Notes: generated by a model from the sequence alone, not told the origin. 57,357 nucleotides of DNA from Dysgonomonas gadei ATCC BAA-286 (GCF_000213555.1 NZ_GL891979.1:758192-815548); one strand, 5' to 3'. Shown: positions 46,488 through 56,055, numbered from the stretch's first letter. Program-made: numbers and translations.

Positions 46488-47523
46488 CTGAATCATTTTT
46501 CCCTTCAAAATGTATTTGTATCGGATGAACAAATTTTAGTTTGGCCTGATTAAACGTCCTCAAAACTTCCATATTGACATCAGATGTAGTTTTTCCTATA
46601 TCTCCTTCTTTATCTATAAAGTAGATGAACGTAATAACAAGTGCTGAATCGGTAAAGTCAGAAAAGTTAATGACCAGGTCATTTGGAGAAACATATTGTA
46701 CTTTGGAAGGTATTTCTTTTAATATATTCATTGCGGCATTCATCATTTCATAAGTAGTATTGTAAGCCAGATTTATTTTCATTACCACCCGTCTCTTTGG
46801 TTCAACAGTGATATTAATGACATATGCATCGGCTACTTTATAGTTAGGAAAAGAGATGATTCTTTTATCATAATCCAGCATTTTCGTACTTCGTGCACCG
46901 ATATCAATAATGGTACCTTCAAAATTATCTATCTTTACTGTATCGCCTATATTAAACGGTTTGTCTGTAAGTAAAGTAAAAGCCCCTAAAATATTTTTAA
47001 CCGTATCCTGTGCTGCTAATGCAAAGGCAATACCACCAATGCCCAAGGTGCCCAATAATGCACCTATATTAACGCCTACGTTGCTTAATGCCATCACTAA
47101 CCCTATTATCCATACCACGACGAGTAATGTACGTTTTACCACAGGTAGCATTCTTTGTGTATGATTTTTTTTGACCCAATATTCTTCTAACAGATTGCTC
47201 ACTAACCGAGCTGCAAGCCATGTAATATTCAATATAATTAGTATTTTATATGCATTATCCACTGCATGGACAAAACCGTCAGGATATACAAGTCGGTGAA
47301 TTGCGATCCATATTCCTATCAGCATTATAGCAAATAGAACAGGGGATCTTATCGAATCATAAATAATATCATCTAAACGATTAGAAGTCTTTTTTATAAA
47401 TGAGCCCATTACTTTTTTTAAAAAGAATGAAACTAATTTTGCAATAATAAATGCACCGACAATGATGAGAATAGAAATACCCCAGTTAAGGATAGAATTT
47501 CCCCAAATTTCCTTTTCTAACAT
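46468..47523 (-). CDS. MscS-family mechanosensitive channel
   Basis: A 351-residue protein; ATG 47523 is used, but an ATG at 47529 is also possible. It has several N-terminal membrane helices. The pore helix region, GTLGIGGIAFALAAQDTVKN, is followed by ILGAFTLLTDKPFNIGDTVK and the beta domain VDNFEGTIIDIGARSTKM-like (IDNFEGTIIDIGARSTKMLD). The C-terminal part, with RRVVMKINLAYNTTYEMM, completes the cytoplasmic vestibule. It opens under membrane tension to release solutes. It leads the minus-strand pair with the small protein at 46284. Confidence 0.9.
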   Translation of the reverse strand: MLEKEIWGNSILNWGISILIIVGAFIIAKLVSFFLKKVMGSFIKKTSNRLDDIIYDSIRSPVLFAIMLIGIWIAIHRLVYPDGFVHAVDNAYKILIILNITWLAARLVSNLLEEYWVKKNHTQRMLPVVKRTLLVVVWIIGLVMALSNVGVNIGALLGTLGIGGIAFALAAQDTVKNILGAFTLLTDKPFNIGDTVKIDNFEGTIIDIGARSTKMLDYDKRIISFPNYKVADAYVINITVEPKRRVVMKINLAYNTTYEMMNAAMNILKEIPSKVQYVSPNDLVINFSDFTDSALVITFIYFIDKEGDIGKTTSDVNMEVLRTFNQAKLKFVHPIQIHFEGKNDSDEKVSS

Positions 47524-48127
47524 GATCATAATAATTAATTATTAAACTCTCTCGTTTACAGCACTTTTTACAGTTTTCTCGGATTCCATCATTCTCTTTT
47601 TAAGTAACTGCCAATTTTTACCTACAATATTTACTTACTACACTGAATACCTTCCAGTGTAGTAGAGCGCCCAGATAAACAGCAGTTAAGGAGATAAAGG
47701 TTATTACATCAGATAACCTTCTATTTAACAATGGATCTTTGCAGATTTAAACAGTAACAAAAAAGCAAAAGTTTAACGTAACAAGTTAAATAACCTATTT
47801 TAACGGTCATATTTACAAGCCATTAGGTACTTATTTTATTTTTATTTAAGAATAAAATAGATTCCACCTGTCTGTTTTAACATATACGCTACACATACAA
47901 TACAGTCTAACCATCTGTTTATAAATAATTTAAACGAAATAGAAAAGAGTTATTTTGTTTCGGCCTAATTATTTAAAACAAATTTCATTTACAAAAAGTT
48001 CCTAATCCCACTATTTGGGTGACAATAAACAATCTATATACAGATCACGTTCTAGTTAATATCAATTCCTGCCACTTATTCTTGGTGGAGACTCGTACAG
48101 AACATAAATAATAAAAAAGGTATAATT
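47524..48127. other. ~600-nt intergenic region between divergent genes, with a strong hairpin
   Basis: It separates the MscS gene from glsB. The only supported element is the perfect inverted repeat at 47636-47664. It is very A/T-rich, with no credible gene. Confidence 0.5.
47636..47664. promoter_or_regulatory. perfect 10-bp inverted repeat TACTACACTG-N9-CAGTGTAGTA
   Basis: Arms 47636-47645 and 47655-47664 match perfectly around ATACCTTC-type spacer. It lies about 110 nt upstream of the MscS ATG and 460 nt upstream of glsB. It lacks a T-run on either side, so an operator is more likely than a terminator. Confidence 0.5.
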
Positions 48128-48385
48128 ATGGAAGGATTAGGAATACTTTGGGCCATTATTATTGGTATTGCTGCCGGTGCAATAGCCGGTTGGATAATGA
48201 AGGGGCATGGTTTTGGAATAGTAATAAACCTTATTGTCGGTTTAGTCGGAAGTCTATTGGGCGGATGGATTTATGGGTTGTTAGGTATAACTACGGGAGG
48301 AATATTAGGCGTGCTATTAATGTCTGTAATCGGTGCTGTAGTGTTACTTTGGATTATTTCATTATTCAGAAGAAAAAGTCCTTAG
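48128..48385 (+). CDS. GlsB/YeaQ/YmgE-family membrane protein (transglycosylase-associated)
   Basis: An 85-residue protein with three hydrophobic segments: LWAIIIGIAAGAIAGWIM, IVINLIVGLVGSLLGGWIY and GVLLMSVIGAVVLLWIISLF. The Gly-rich helices fit the family, which is induced by stress in many bacteria but has no proven activity. It is about 110 nt ahead of the amylase gene and is the first gene of the stress-type cluster. Confidence 0.88.
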   Translation: MEGLGILWAIIIGIAAGAIAGWIMKGHGFGIVINLIVGLVGSLLGGWIYGLLGITTGGILGVLLMSVIGAVVLLWIISLFRRKSP

Positions 48386-48404
48386 GCACATTCGGTTTTC
48401 AAAA

Positions 48405-48444
48405 GGTTCTTTCCCGAATCATAGAGAGATGAAGGGGAAGAACC
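48405..48444. terminator. imperfect hairpin after glsB
   Basis: GGTTCTTTCCC (48405-48415) pairs with GGGGAAGAACC (48434-48444) with a bulge. The right side lacks a long T-run, so a terminator is only likely, not sure. Confidence 0.35.
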
Positions 48445-48454
48445 TGAAAATAAG

Positions 48455-48470
48455 AAATAACCGGTTATTT
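48455..48470. promoter_or_regulatory. 16-bp perfect palindrome AAATAACCGGTTATTT
   Basis: It lies 25 nt upstream of the amylase ATG. It includes the 11-mer TAACCGGTTAT that is also found upstream of the hydrolase gene at 11414-11424. An operator is a reasonable guess. Confidence 0.35.
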
Positions 48471-48495
48471 TAAATTACAATTTTATTCTTGAAAT

Positions 48496-49938
48496 ATGAA
48501 AAATGGTGTGATGATGCAATATTTCGAATGGAATTTGCCCAATGATGGTACATTCTGGATACAGTTAAAAAATGATGCAAAACATCTTAGTGAAATAGGC
48601 GTGACCTCTGTTTGGATTCCTCCGGCATATAAAGCGGATGAACAGGAAGATGAAGGGTATTCCACCTATGATTTGTTCGATCTGGGAGAATTTGATCAGA
48701 AAAATACGGTTCGCACTAAATACGGCACAAAGGGAGAGTTGGTAGAAGCGATAAACGAGCTTCATAAATATCAGATATGCGTCTATCTGGATGCTGTGAT
48801 GAATCATAAAGCCGGAGCGGATTATACCGAACGATTTATGGTTCAGGAAGTAGACCCTGAAAACCGGGATAATCCTATCAGTGAGCCTTATGAGATAGAA
48901 GGAAGGACAGGCTATGATTTTCCCGGAAGAGGTAATAAATATTCCGACTTTAAATGGAACTCGAGCCATTTTTCAGGAACTGACAAAAATGAAGCCGATG
49001 GCAGATGCGGCATCTACCGCATACTAGGTCAGGACAAATATTGGAGTCAGAGAGTAAACGGCGAAAATGGCAATTATGATTATTTAATTCGCAATGATCT
49101 CGATCTGAATCATCCCGACGTTGTAAAAGAATTGAATCATTGGGGTAAATGGGTTTCCAGGGAGTTGCAACTGGACGGAATGCGTTTGGATGCAATTAAG
49201 CACATGGACGATAATTTCATAAAACAGTTTTTGGATAAGGTAAGAGCTGAGAGAGGAGACAATTTTTATGTGGTTGGGGAATACTGGAAAGGAGACTTTG
49301 GCCTGTTGAAAAGTTATCTTGAATTCATGGAATGTAAACTCGACCTGTTCGATGTGCCTCTTCATTTCAAGATGTTTCAGGCATCGTGCCAGGGGCGTGA
49401 TTTTGATTTCACGGGTTTTTGGGATGACACATTGGTAAGCAATTTCCCTGAAAATGCTGTAACCTTTGTCGATAATCATGATTCTCAATGCGGAAGCTCA
49501 TTGGAATCTGAAATAGAAAGCTGGTTTAAACCACAGGCATATGGATTGATTTTATTAATGGAAAAAGGATATCCCTGTATTTTCTATGGTGATTACTATC
49601 GGATAGGAGATCAGGATTCCCCTCACAGGACGATTATAGATATTCTATTAGGAGTGCGTCAGAAATATGCTTATGGGGATGAAAATAGCTATTTCGACCA
49701 TTGTAATACAGCAGGCTTTACAAGAATGGGCGATGATGACCATCCCGGTTCCGGCTTAGCCCTGCTTTTATCTAACGGCGATGATGGAGACAAAGTAATG
49801 TATGTAGGAGAACATCATAAAGATGAAGTCTGGTATGACGTGACAGGTAGTATAGATGACGAGGTCACCATCGGTGATGATGGGCAGGCTCTGTTTAAAG
49901 TCCGCGGAGGCAGACTTGCTGTCTGGATCAAGAAATAA
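48496..49938 (+). CDS. cytoplasmic alpha-amylase, GH13 family (AmyA-like)
   Basis: A 480-residue protein without signal peptide, so the substrate is likely internal glycogen or maltodextrin. The four GH13 regions are seen: DAVMNH (99-104), DGMRLDAIKH (nucleophile Asp232), VVGEYWKG (acid/base Glu262) and FVDNHD (Asp329). It opens GVMMQYFEWNLPNDGTFW, as in cytoplasmic AmyA. A C-terminal beta domain follows. It is in a cluster of stress-type genes and may help adjust carbon stores. Confidence 0.9.
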   Translation: MKNGVMMQYFEWNLPNDGTFWIQLKNDAKHLSEIGVTSVWIPPAYKADEQEDEGYSTYDLFDLGEFDQKNTVRTKYGTKGELVEAINELHKYQICVYLDAVMNHKAGADYTERFMVQEVDPENRDNPISEPYEIEGRTGYDFPGRGNKYSDFKWNSSHFSGTDKNEADGRCGIYRILGQDKYWSQRVNGENGNYDYLIRNDLDLNHPDVVKELNHWGKWVSRELQLDGMRLDAIKHMDDNFIKQFLDKVRAERGDNFYVVGEYWKGDFGLLKSYLEFMECKLDLFDVPLHFKMFQASCQGRDFDFTGFWDDTLVSNFPENAVTFVDNHDSQCGSSLESEIESWFKPQAYGLILLMEKGYPCIFYGDYYRIGDQDSPHRTIIDILLGVRQKYAYGDENSYFDHCNTAGFTRMGDDDHPGSGLALLLSNGDDGDKVMYVGEHHKDEVWYDVTGSIDDEVTIGDDGQALFKVRGGRLAVWIKK

Positions 49939-49967
49939 ACGGATATAGTTTTTTTAATAAAGAGAAT

Positions 49968-50867
49968 ATGAAAAAACAAGTACCAAATAAATTACAAAAT
50001 CCTGTTACACAGTACAGGCAATATAGATTTTCTAAGCGAACACAGAAATATCCCGGCATACAATCCAAGATGCCGATGGAACCTGATTGTGGAGAAGAAA
50101 GTTATAAAGGAAATGGGCGCCTGGAAGGACGTAAAGCCCTCATTACCGGAGGTGATTCAGGTATAGGGCGGGCTGTAGCTATCGCCTACGCCCGCGAAGG
50201 TGCAGAGATAGCTATAAACTATTTGAAATCTGAGCAGAGAGATGCTGATTCGTTAGTAGAATTACTTGAAAGGGAAGGGAAAAAAGTGACTCTTATTCCA
50301 GGAGACTTACGCGATGAGAAATTCTGCAGGCAAATGATTAAGAAAGCTCATAAAAAATTAGGGGGGCTGGATATACTAACTTTTGTCGCTGGGAAACAAG
50401 TATCCAAAACGGATATAAAAGATATAACGACAGAACAAATAACAGATATTTTCAAAATAAATGTGTTCTCTTTGTTCTGGACTATTCAGGAAGCTTTACC
50501 TCTTCTTCCGCCGGGCGCTTCTATTATTACGACGTCTTCTTTACAAGCCTATCAGCCAAGCCCGGATTTATTGGATTATGCGGCAACAAAGAGTGCCATT
50601 ATAAACTTTACCAGAGGTTTAGCAAAGCAAGTTGCAGTCAAAGGTATAAGAGTAAATTCAGTAGCCCCGGGCCCTATATGGACTGCTTTGCAATTAAGTG
50701 GCGGTCAGCAACAGGAAAGACTCTCCCAGTTCGGGAAGGGAACCCCTCTTAAAAGAGCCGGGCAACCTGTGGAATTAGCAGGTGTATATGTGTTTCTGGC
50801 ATCACAGGAATCAAGTTATGTTACAGCTGAGGTTTATGGAGTTACAGGCGGAGATCATCTGAGCTAA
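49968..50867 (+). CDS. short-chain dehydrogenase, YghA-like (paralog 1)
   Basis: A 299-residue SDR. The NAD(P)-binding loop GGDSGIG is at 61-67, the catalytic pair Tyr204 and Lys208 is in DYAATKSAI, with Ser near 190 in ITTSSLQAY. An N-terminal ~50-residue extension (LQNPVTQYRQYRF) and a C-terminus with SSYVTAEVYGVTGGDH match YghA/YhdF-type stress dehydrogenases. It is 29 nt after the amylase and has a close copy at 54456. Confidence 0.92.
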   Translation: MKKQVPNKLQNPVTQYRQYRFSKRTQKYPGIQSKMPMEPDCGEESYKGNGRLEGRKALITGGDSGIGRAVAIAYAREGAEIAINYLKSEQRDADSLVELLEREGKKVTLIPGDLRDEKFCRQMIKKAHKKLGGLDILTFVAGKQVSKTDIKDITTEQITDIFKINVFSLFWTIQEALPLLPPGASIITTSSLQAYQPSPDLLDYAATKSAIINFTRGLAKQVAVKGIRVNSVAPGPIWTALQLSGGQQQERLSQFGKGTPLKRAGQPVELAGVYVFLASQESSYVTAEVYGVTGGDHLS

Positions 50868-51077
50868 GCTTAATAAATAGTTTTTATAAAATATTGACTA
50901 TCTAAAAGTAGATTATCATATAAATTAGAACTCCCTATGAAGGCAAACATATGACAAATAAAAGCCAAAGGCTATAAATGATCAACAGGAGTATATGTCA
51001 GAAAGGATATATTACTTATACTGAAATATGCCTTTATTCTCTCTTTCAATCGTAAATAAACAGACAATTATTTGATA

Positions 51078-52136
51078 ATGAAAAATAATATACATCTGCT
51101 CGCCGGTACCTATGCTACCGGTAAGGAAAACGGAATCTACGTCATTCGGTTTAACCAGAATAATGGTGAGTATGAAAATATAGGAAAAACTGAAGTTGAT
51201 GACCCTTCTTATTTTGTCCTCTCCAACGATAGGAAATTCGTATATTCTGTTCTGGAGAATGAAGGAAGTCCTTCTTATGTAAATGCATTTTCATATAATA
51301 AGAATAAAGAAGAGCTTGATCAGAAAGACAGCATACTTAGTGGTGACAATGGCTCTTGCTATATCACTATCGACAAGGATGATAAATATGTAATAACAGC
51401 AAATTATGGAGGGGGTAGCATAAGTGTATTTCGCATCGATAAAAATGGGTTATTTTATAAAATGTCTCAATTGATAGTTTTCGAAGGACAAAGTGTTGAT
51501 CCTGAAAGACAGACCAGGCCACATATCCATTGCGTTGAATTTTCTCCCGATGGAAGGTATTTATTAGCCTCGGATTTAGGTACAGATAAAATTTACCAGA
51601 TAGAAATAGATCAAGAATGTGATGAATGTGGAAGAGAATTTATAATCAAAGAAACTATCAGAAATATTAAAGTCCCAGATGGTTCCGGTCCCCGGCACAT
51701 TAAGTTTCATCCATCAGGACAATACTTTTACGTAATTAATGAGCTATCAGATACTATTATCACGTTTTCATATAATAAAGGTGAGATACTTCAACTACAG
51801 GAAATGCCTGTAGTAACAAATAATGCAAGAGGAAGCGCAGATGTTGTGATCACCCCCGATGGTAGATTTCTATATGCTTCGGTCAGGCTAAAAGAAGATG
51901 GAATCGCTATTTTCAGCATTAATTCCACTAATGGCATATTGGACAGGATTGATTATCAAATTACCGGGACTCACCCCCGTAATCTGCAAATTACTCCAAA
52001 TGGGAAATTTTTATTGGCAGCCTGTAGAGATAGTTCTTGTATAGAGATTTATGAAATTAAAAAGGATACTGGCATATTGGAAAATATTAATAATGACATT
52101 CAGATAACAGAGCCGGCTTGTCTTAAATTCATTTAA
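51078..52136 (+). CDS. lactonase family protein (7-bladed beta-propeller, Pgl-like)
   Basis: A 352-residue protein from ATG 51078 (TTG two codons earlier ignored). It has repeated blade patterns with HPSGQYFYVINELSDTI, TPDGRFLYASVRLKEDG and THPRNLQITPNGKFLLAA. These are the family's marker repeats of the 6-phosphogluconolactonase/PF10282 group. It may cleave lactones such as 6-phosphogluconolactone. No signal peptide is evident. It belongs to the same-direction stress cluster. Confidence 0.87.
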   Translation: MKNNIHLLAGTYATGKENGIYVIRFNQNNGEYENIGKTEVDDPSYFVLSNDRKFVYSVLENEGSPSYVNAFSYNKNKEELDQKDSILSGDNGSCYITIDKDDKYVITANYGGGSISVFRIDKNGLFYKMSQLIVFEGQSVDPERQTRPHIHCVEFSPDGRYLLASDLGTDKIYQIEIDQECDECGREFIIKETIRNIKVPDGSGPRHIKFHPSGQYFYVINELSDTIITFSYNKGEILQLQEMPVVTNNARGSADVVITPDGRFLYASVRLKEDGIAIFSINSTNGILDRIDYQITGTHPRNLQITPNGKFLLAACRDSSCIEIYEIKKDTGILENINNDIQITEPACLKFI

Positions 52137-52212
52137 ATTAAAACTAAAATATATTGATCTACTGACCAATACACGAGTAACTGATTTTTTATAAAAGTGA
52201 TTTATCTTTAAT

Positions 52213-52701
52213 ATGTTAGACAATATTCATTTAAATACCGTACTCAACTCTGCTATTATTTACATTTTTATTATTGTAGGGTTACGATTCCTAGGTAAAA
52301 AAGAACTAGGGCAACTCTCTGTTACCGACCTTGTTGTCATAATGCTTATAAGTGAAGTAGTCGGCGATGTAATGAGAGCATCGGATGACTCTCTATCCGG
52401 CGCTTTAATAGGAGCGGCTACAATTATGATCTTAAATAAAATTATTGAATGGTGGACTTATAAATCCAAAAGATTGAGGCAATTTATGGAAGGGAATCCT
52501 GTTATATTGATACGACATGGTGTATTGAATAAAAAGGAAATGAAAAAAAATAAAATAACCATTTCAGACATGGAACAAGTCGGCAGAGAACACGGTATAG
52601 GAGATATATCTAAAATTGCCCTTGCTATATTAGAAGTGGATGGGAAAATAAGTATACTCAAGGGAGAGTATATTAAAACGGAAGAAAAAGTAGGAGAATA
52701 A
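52213..52701 (+). CDS. DUF421/YetF-family membrane protein
   Basis: A 162-residue protein with helices in the first ~70 residues (VLNSAIIYIFIIVGLRFLGK), then KKELGQLSVTDLVVIMLISE, the family's core. The C-terminal soluble domain has NPVILIRHGVLNKKEMKKNK and a stretch that ends ILKGEYIK. Function is unknown; in other bacteria such genes are stress-induced. It is shorter than YetF proteins of ~230 residues. Confidence 0.85.
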   Translation: MLDNIHLNTVLNSAIIYIFIIVGLRFLGKKELGQLSVTDLVVIMLISEVVGDVMRASDDSLSGALIGAATIMILNKIIEWWTYKSKRLRQFMEGNPVILIRHGVLNKKEMKKNKITISDMEQVGREHGIGDISKIALAILEVDGKISILKGEYIKTEEKVGE

Positions 52702-53340
52702 TTATCAATAATGACTATTCAGTACTAATAGACAGTGTCCAGGATATTGTCTAGAATTACCATTCTTTGAGTCGGAACCTTTTTTGGAATTTTCATTTTT
52801 GCTCTTATTCGATCCGGATTATTTTTTTGTTCCTGAATCTTTAGAATATTCAGTTGTCTTCATAATTCATTTTTTTTTATTAAGTTACCCTCACTTATCT
52901 AATATGCTGAATGGCATATCTTTATTTTTTATTCAAAGAATTACATTCTTGCTTCAATTTTTATGTTTTGCTATACTTAGGTTTCAGAATAAAACTATTT
53001 CACCGAACCATAATAATAACCTTCACCAACTTATCTCAACTATATTAATGGTATTCCTAAAAAACAAGGATTATACCCATACTTCTCTTTAATTTATACT
53101 CATTTCAAATTACAACAAAGGATGATTTATTTAAGTTCTACTTACTGAGTTAAATATATACATTAAAAATGCAGAAATCATAAATCACTGTAAATATGGA
53201 AGATATAAACATAATTTATTTATAATTAAGGGTTTTCAGAAAACCGAGGCTATTACTTTACGGTTCTATTATGTAACTCCTAGAGCGTAAATACAGAATA
53301 GGAGTAATAAAAAAATAATTTCTAACAAAATTTTTTAATT
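52702..53340. other. ~640-nt A/T-rich intergenic region, no gene supported
   Basis: A 102-codon frame at 52784-53092 is Phe/Leu-rich with no pattern and is probably chance. Near 53230 the sequence GGTTTTCAGAAAACC forms a short hairpin. It precedes the YciF-like gene; no clear -7 box is seen. Confidence 0.4.
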
Positions 53341-53883
53341 ATGACAACAACGAATAATAAAGGAAATAGTATAAAAACAAATGGAACGGATAATTCTGAG
53401 TTCCATGAATTTTTCGTGGAGGAATTAAAAGATATTTATTGGGCCGAACAACATTTGGTTAAAGCTTTACCCAAATTGCAAAAGGCATCGACAAGTCCTA
53501 AATTGGCTTCTGCTTTTGAAAAACATACACAAGAAACCAATACCCATATTACTACTTTGGAACAAGCTTTCGAATTATTAGGCGAAAAAGCCCAAGCTCA
53601 CAAATGTGATGCTATGGAAGGTCTATTGGAAGAAGCTGATTCCATTATAAAAGATACAGACAAAGATACATTTATACGGGATGCGGGTTTAATTCTTGCA
53701 GCACAAAAAGTTGAACATTATGAGATTGCTACATATGGCACATTGGCAGTTCTGGCGAGGACCAAAGGTTATAATGAAGTTGCAGCTCTGTTGCAACGAA
53801 TTCTTGACAATGAAAAAGCGACTGATGTAGCTTTGACTAAAATAGCCGAAAGCCATATAAACGAGCGGGCAGCAGAAGAATAA
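53341..53883 (+). CDS. YciF-like ferritin-fold protein (DUF892)
   Basis: A 180-residue protein with a flexible N-terminus followed by EFFVEELKDIYWAEQHLVKA, LPKLQKASTSPKLASAFEKH and HITTLEQAFELLGEKAQAHK. Further helices carry AAQKVEHYEIATYGTLAVLA. The Glu and His residues in the helices match DUF892/YciF, a stress-linked four-helix bundle with a likely di-metal site. It belongs to the stress cluster and may protect against oxidative or osmotic stress. Confidence 0.93.
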   Translation: MTTTNNKGNSIKTNGTDNSEFHEFFVEELKDIYWAEQHLVKALPKLQKASTSPKLASAFEKHTQETNTHITTLEQAFELLGEKAQAHKCDAMEGLLEEADSIIKDTDKDTFIRDAGLILAAQKVEHYEIATYGTLAVLARTKGYNEVAALLQRILDNEKATDVALTKIAESHINERAAEE

Positions 53884-54111
53884 TTATCTCTGAGGCTAGA
53901 CGAAATAAGATTGATAAATAGTCATGTTATTAGAGTTTCTATTACTTTAATTTTATTTAGTCTTTGGCTTATATGAGCTTTGCAATTTTAAAGTATTGGA
54001 TGCGTGAAACATTTTATGTTATTTAAGAACATTTATTATCTCTAAGGACAATGAATTTTTACGCATTGTTTTTTATATATAGAATATCTAAATAATAAAA
54101 AGAAAAATATT

Positions 54112-54288
54112 ATGCCAGCAAAAAGTGAAAAACAAAGACGATTAATGGGAGCTGCTCTCGCTTATAAAAGAGGAGAAACCAAAAATGTAAGTGATGAAGT
54201 GAAAAAAGTGGCAGATAGTATGACCGAAAAAGAATTGGAAGATTTTGCTTCTAAACCGAAAAAGAATAGGAAAGAGGGAAAGTCGTAA
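54112..54288 (+). CDS. DUF3008-family small basic protein
   Basis: A 58-residue protein that begins MPAKSEKQRRLMGAALAYKR, then GETKNVSDEVKKVADSMTEKE and ends with a Lys-rich tail. The pattern MPAKS...Q..MG.AL..KRGE, followed by MTEKELEDFAS, matches DUF3008. No function is known; the set-up suggests a nucleic-acid-binding or stress-related role. Confidence 0.8.
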   Translation: MPAKSEKQRRLMGAALAYKRGETKNVSDEVKKVADSMTEKELEDFASKPKKNRKEGKS

Positions 54289-54455
54289 TGGCTTCTGCTT
54301 AATGACAATATACATAATCAGGCTGAAACACGGGCTTTTATCGGGTAGAGATAATGGAATCACCGGAAACAGTAACGGGCATGAGTTATTCCAAGGTTGA
54401 GGGAAAACTTACTGTTTGTATAATAAACGAACTTCAACTTTTAAACAAAGAAGAA

Positions 54456-55355
54456 ATGAATAAAAAAGAACAAGATAAAATACAAAATCCTGTTACAAAG
54501 TATAGGCAAGATGGGTTTCCCAAACAATTACAGAAATCCCCGGGAGTGCAATCTGAAATGGAGCCTGTACCTGATTGCGGCGAAAAAAATTATAAAGGAA
54601 ATGGGCGCTTGGAAGGGCGTAAAGCTCTTATTACCGGAGGTGATTCGGGAATAGGACGTGCGGTAGCTATTGCGTATGCCCGTGAAGGTGCAGATATAGC
54701 TATCACCTATATGAAATCAGAGCAAAAAGACGCTGATTCATTAGTAGAATTGCTTGAAAAGGATGGAAGTAAGGTTATTCTTATAGAGGGAGACTTGAGT
54801 GATGAAAAATTTTGTAGGCAAATGATTAAAAAGGCCAATGAAAAATTAGAAGGACTGGATATACTCGCTTTTGTTGCCGGCAAACAAGTTTCTAAAACAG
54901 ATATACGTGAAATCACAACAGAGCAACTTATGGATATTTTCAAGATTAATGTATTTTCTTTATTTTGGATGGTTCAGGAGGCTTTACCTTTTCTTCCACC
55001 GGGCTCTTCTATTATTACTACATCTTCGATCCAAGCATATCAGCCGAGTCCTGATTTGTTAGATTATGCTGTAACAAAAAGTGCAATTCTAAACTTCACC
55101 CGTGGATTGGCAAAGCAAATTGCAGAAAAGGGCATAAGAGTTAATTCTGTGGCTCCGGGTCCTATATGGACTGCTTTACAAGTCAGCGGCGGCCAGCAGC
55201 AGAAAAAACTACCCAAGTTCGGACAAGCAACCCCTCTGAAGAGAGCTGGACAACCAGCAGAACTTGCAGGCGTATATGTATTCCTCGCATCTGATGAATC
55301 AAGTTATGTTACAGCGGAGGTATATGGGGTGACAGGAGGGCACCATCTGGGATAA
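54456..55355 (+). CDS. short-chain dehydrogenase, YghA-like (paralog 2)
   Basis: A 299-residue SDR from ATG 54456, which aligns with the start and the exact length of the paralog at 49968; an in-frame ATG at 54354 would add 34 residues not shared by the paralog. GGDSGIG, the Tyr/Lys catalytic pair in DYAVTKSAI and SSYVTAEVYGVTGG are kept. The two copies are very alike along their whole length, so a duplication within the cluster is likely. It starts ~170 nt after the DUF3008 gene. Confidence 0.92.
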   Translation: MNKKEQDKIQNPVTKYRQDGFPKQLQKSPGVQSEMEPVPDCGEKNYKGNGRLEGRKALITGGDSGIGRAVAIAYAREGADIAITYMKSEQKDADSLVELLEKDGSKVILIEGDLSDEKFCRQMIKKANEKLEGLDILAFVAGKQVSKTDIREITTEQLMDIFKINVFSLFWMVQEALPFLPPGSSIITTSSIQAYQPSPDLLDYAVTKSAILNFTRGLAKQIAEKGIRVNSVAPGPIWTALQVSGGQQQKKLPKFGQATPLKRAGQPAELAGVYVFLASDESSYVTAEVYGVTGGHHLG

Positions 55356-55408
55356 TTCAATAAACGAAATGTTTAAACTCAAGATTACTAATTAAAAAAC
55401 AAACTATT

Positions 55409-55639
55409 ATGGCAATAACAACTCCAAATGAAGGTAAATTTACAGTGGCAATAGAAAAGCAAACGTCAAAAATACCTTCGGCTGTTTATCTGGCAGCTTC
55501 ATTAACAGTGATGGCGGCTTCACTCACTTTAAAATGTTGTGGTAAAAGACATATCGCTTTATTTGTCGGACAATGGGCCGCTCCATTTTTGATTATGGGA
55601 TTATATAATAAAATTGTGAAAACGGAAGGTCATGATTAA
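55409..55639 (+). CDS. small membrane protein of unknown function
   Basis: A 76-residue protein with a hydrophilic start and two hydrophobic segments (AVYLAASLTVMAASLTL and IALFVGQWAAPFLIMGLY). The pair of Cys residues at TLKCCGK is notable. No family was recognised. It lies 53 nt after the SDR gene and precedes a terminator. Confidence 0.65.
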   Translation: MAITTPNEGKFTVAIEKQTSKIPSAVYLAASLTVMAASLTLKCCGKRHIALFVGQWAAPFLIMGLYNKIVKTEGHD

Positions 55640-55656
55640 TCGATCAAAAAACATTG

Positions 55657-55696
55657 AAGGAAGGCATATTTTAGAAAAAAATATGCCTTCCTTTTA
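55657..55696 (+). terminator. terminator after the stress cluster
   Basis: AAGGAAGGCATAT (from 55657) pairs with ATATGCCTTCCTT (to about 55693), followed by TTATC. The stem of 13 bp is strong. Confidence 0.8.
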
Positions 55697-56037
55697 TCAA
55701 TAATTAATATCGGTCGGCGATATTGAATAAAATCTATCTTCATAGAAATTCTCAGGAAAAATATACGAAAGTTCATATACAAGGCGTTCTTTTTCCTCAA
55801 GTTTAATCTTTACCCTAACTGCCCTCTTCTAGTTTAGATATAGTAATTCTTCTCCTACATTTTGAGAGTAATATTTCATTTCTATTGTGTTTATTAACCT
55901 TTTATGTACCATATCCTTTGAGTATGTATATTTATGTCTGGGATTTATAATATAAATTAATTAATAACCTTTATTACAACCCGCTATATGTTTGACATGT
56001 TTTTTAATATAGACCGACATCGATCGGTTTTTTACTA
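55697..56037. other. 340-nt intergenic region with possible fragment and promoter
   Basis: On the minus strand a ~40-codon frame without a start codon (about 55700-55830) reads VKIKLEEKERLVYELSYIF and may be a gene remnant. The plus strand has the -7 box at 55987-55994 and a hairpin ahead of the next gene. Confidence 0.4.
55987..55994 (+). promoter_or_regulatory. -7 promoter box (TATGTTTG) of the secreted-protein gene
   Basis: A perfect TAnnTTTG match about 60 nt before the gene. Between them lies a hairpin, ACCGA (56013-56017) with TCGGT (56024-56028) followed by T6, which looks like a small attenuator just before the start codon. Confidence 0.5.
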
Positions 56038-56055
56038 ATGAAACAATTATTCATC

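Noticed and set aside
52784..53092. 102-codon frame
   Set aside because: Low-complexity Phe/Leu-rich translation without a pattern; intergenic.
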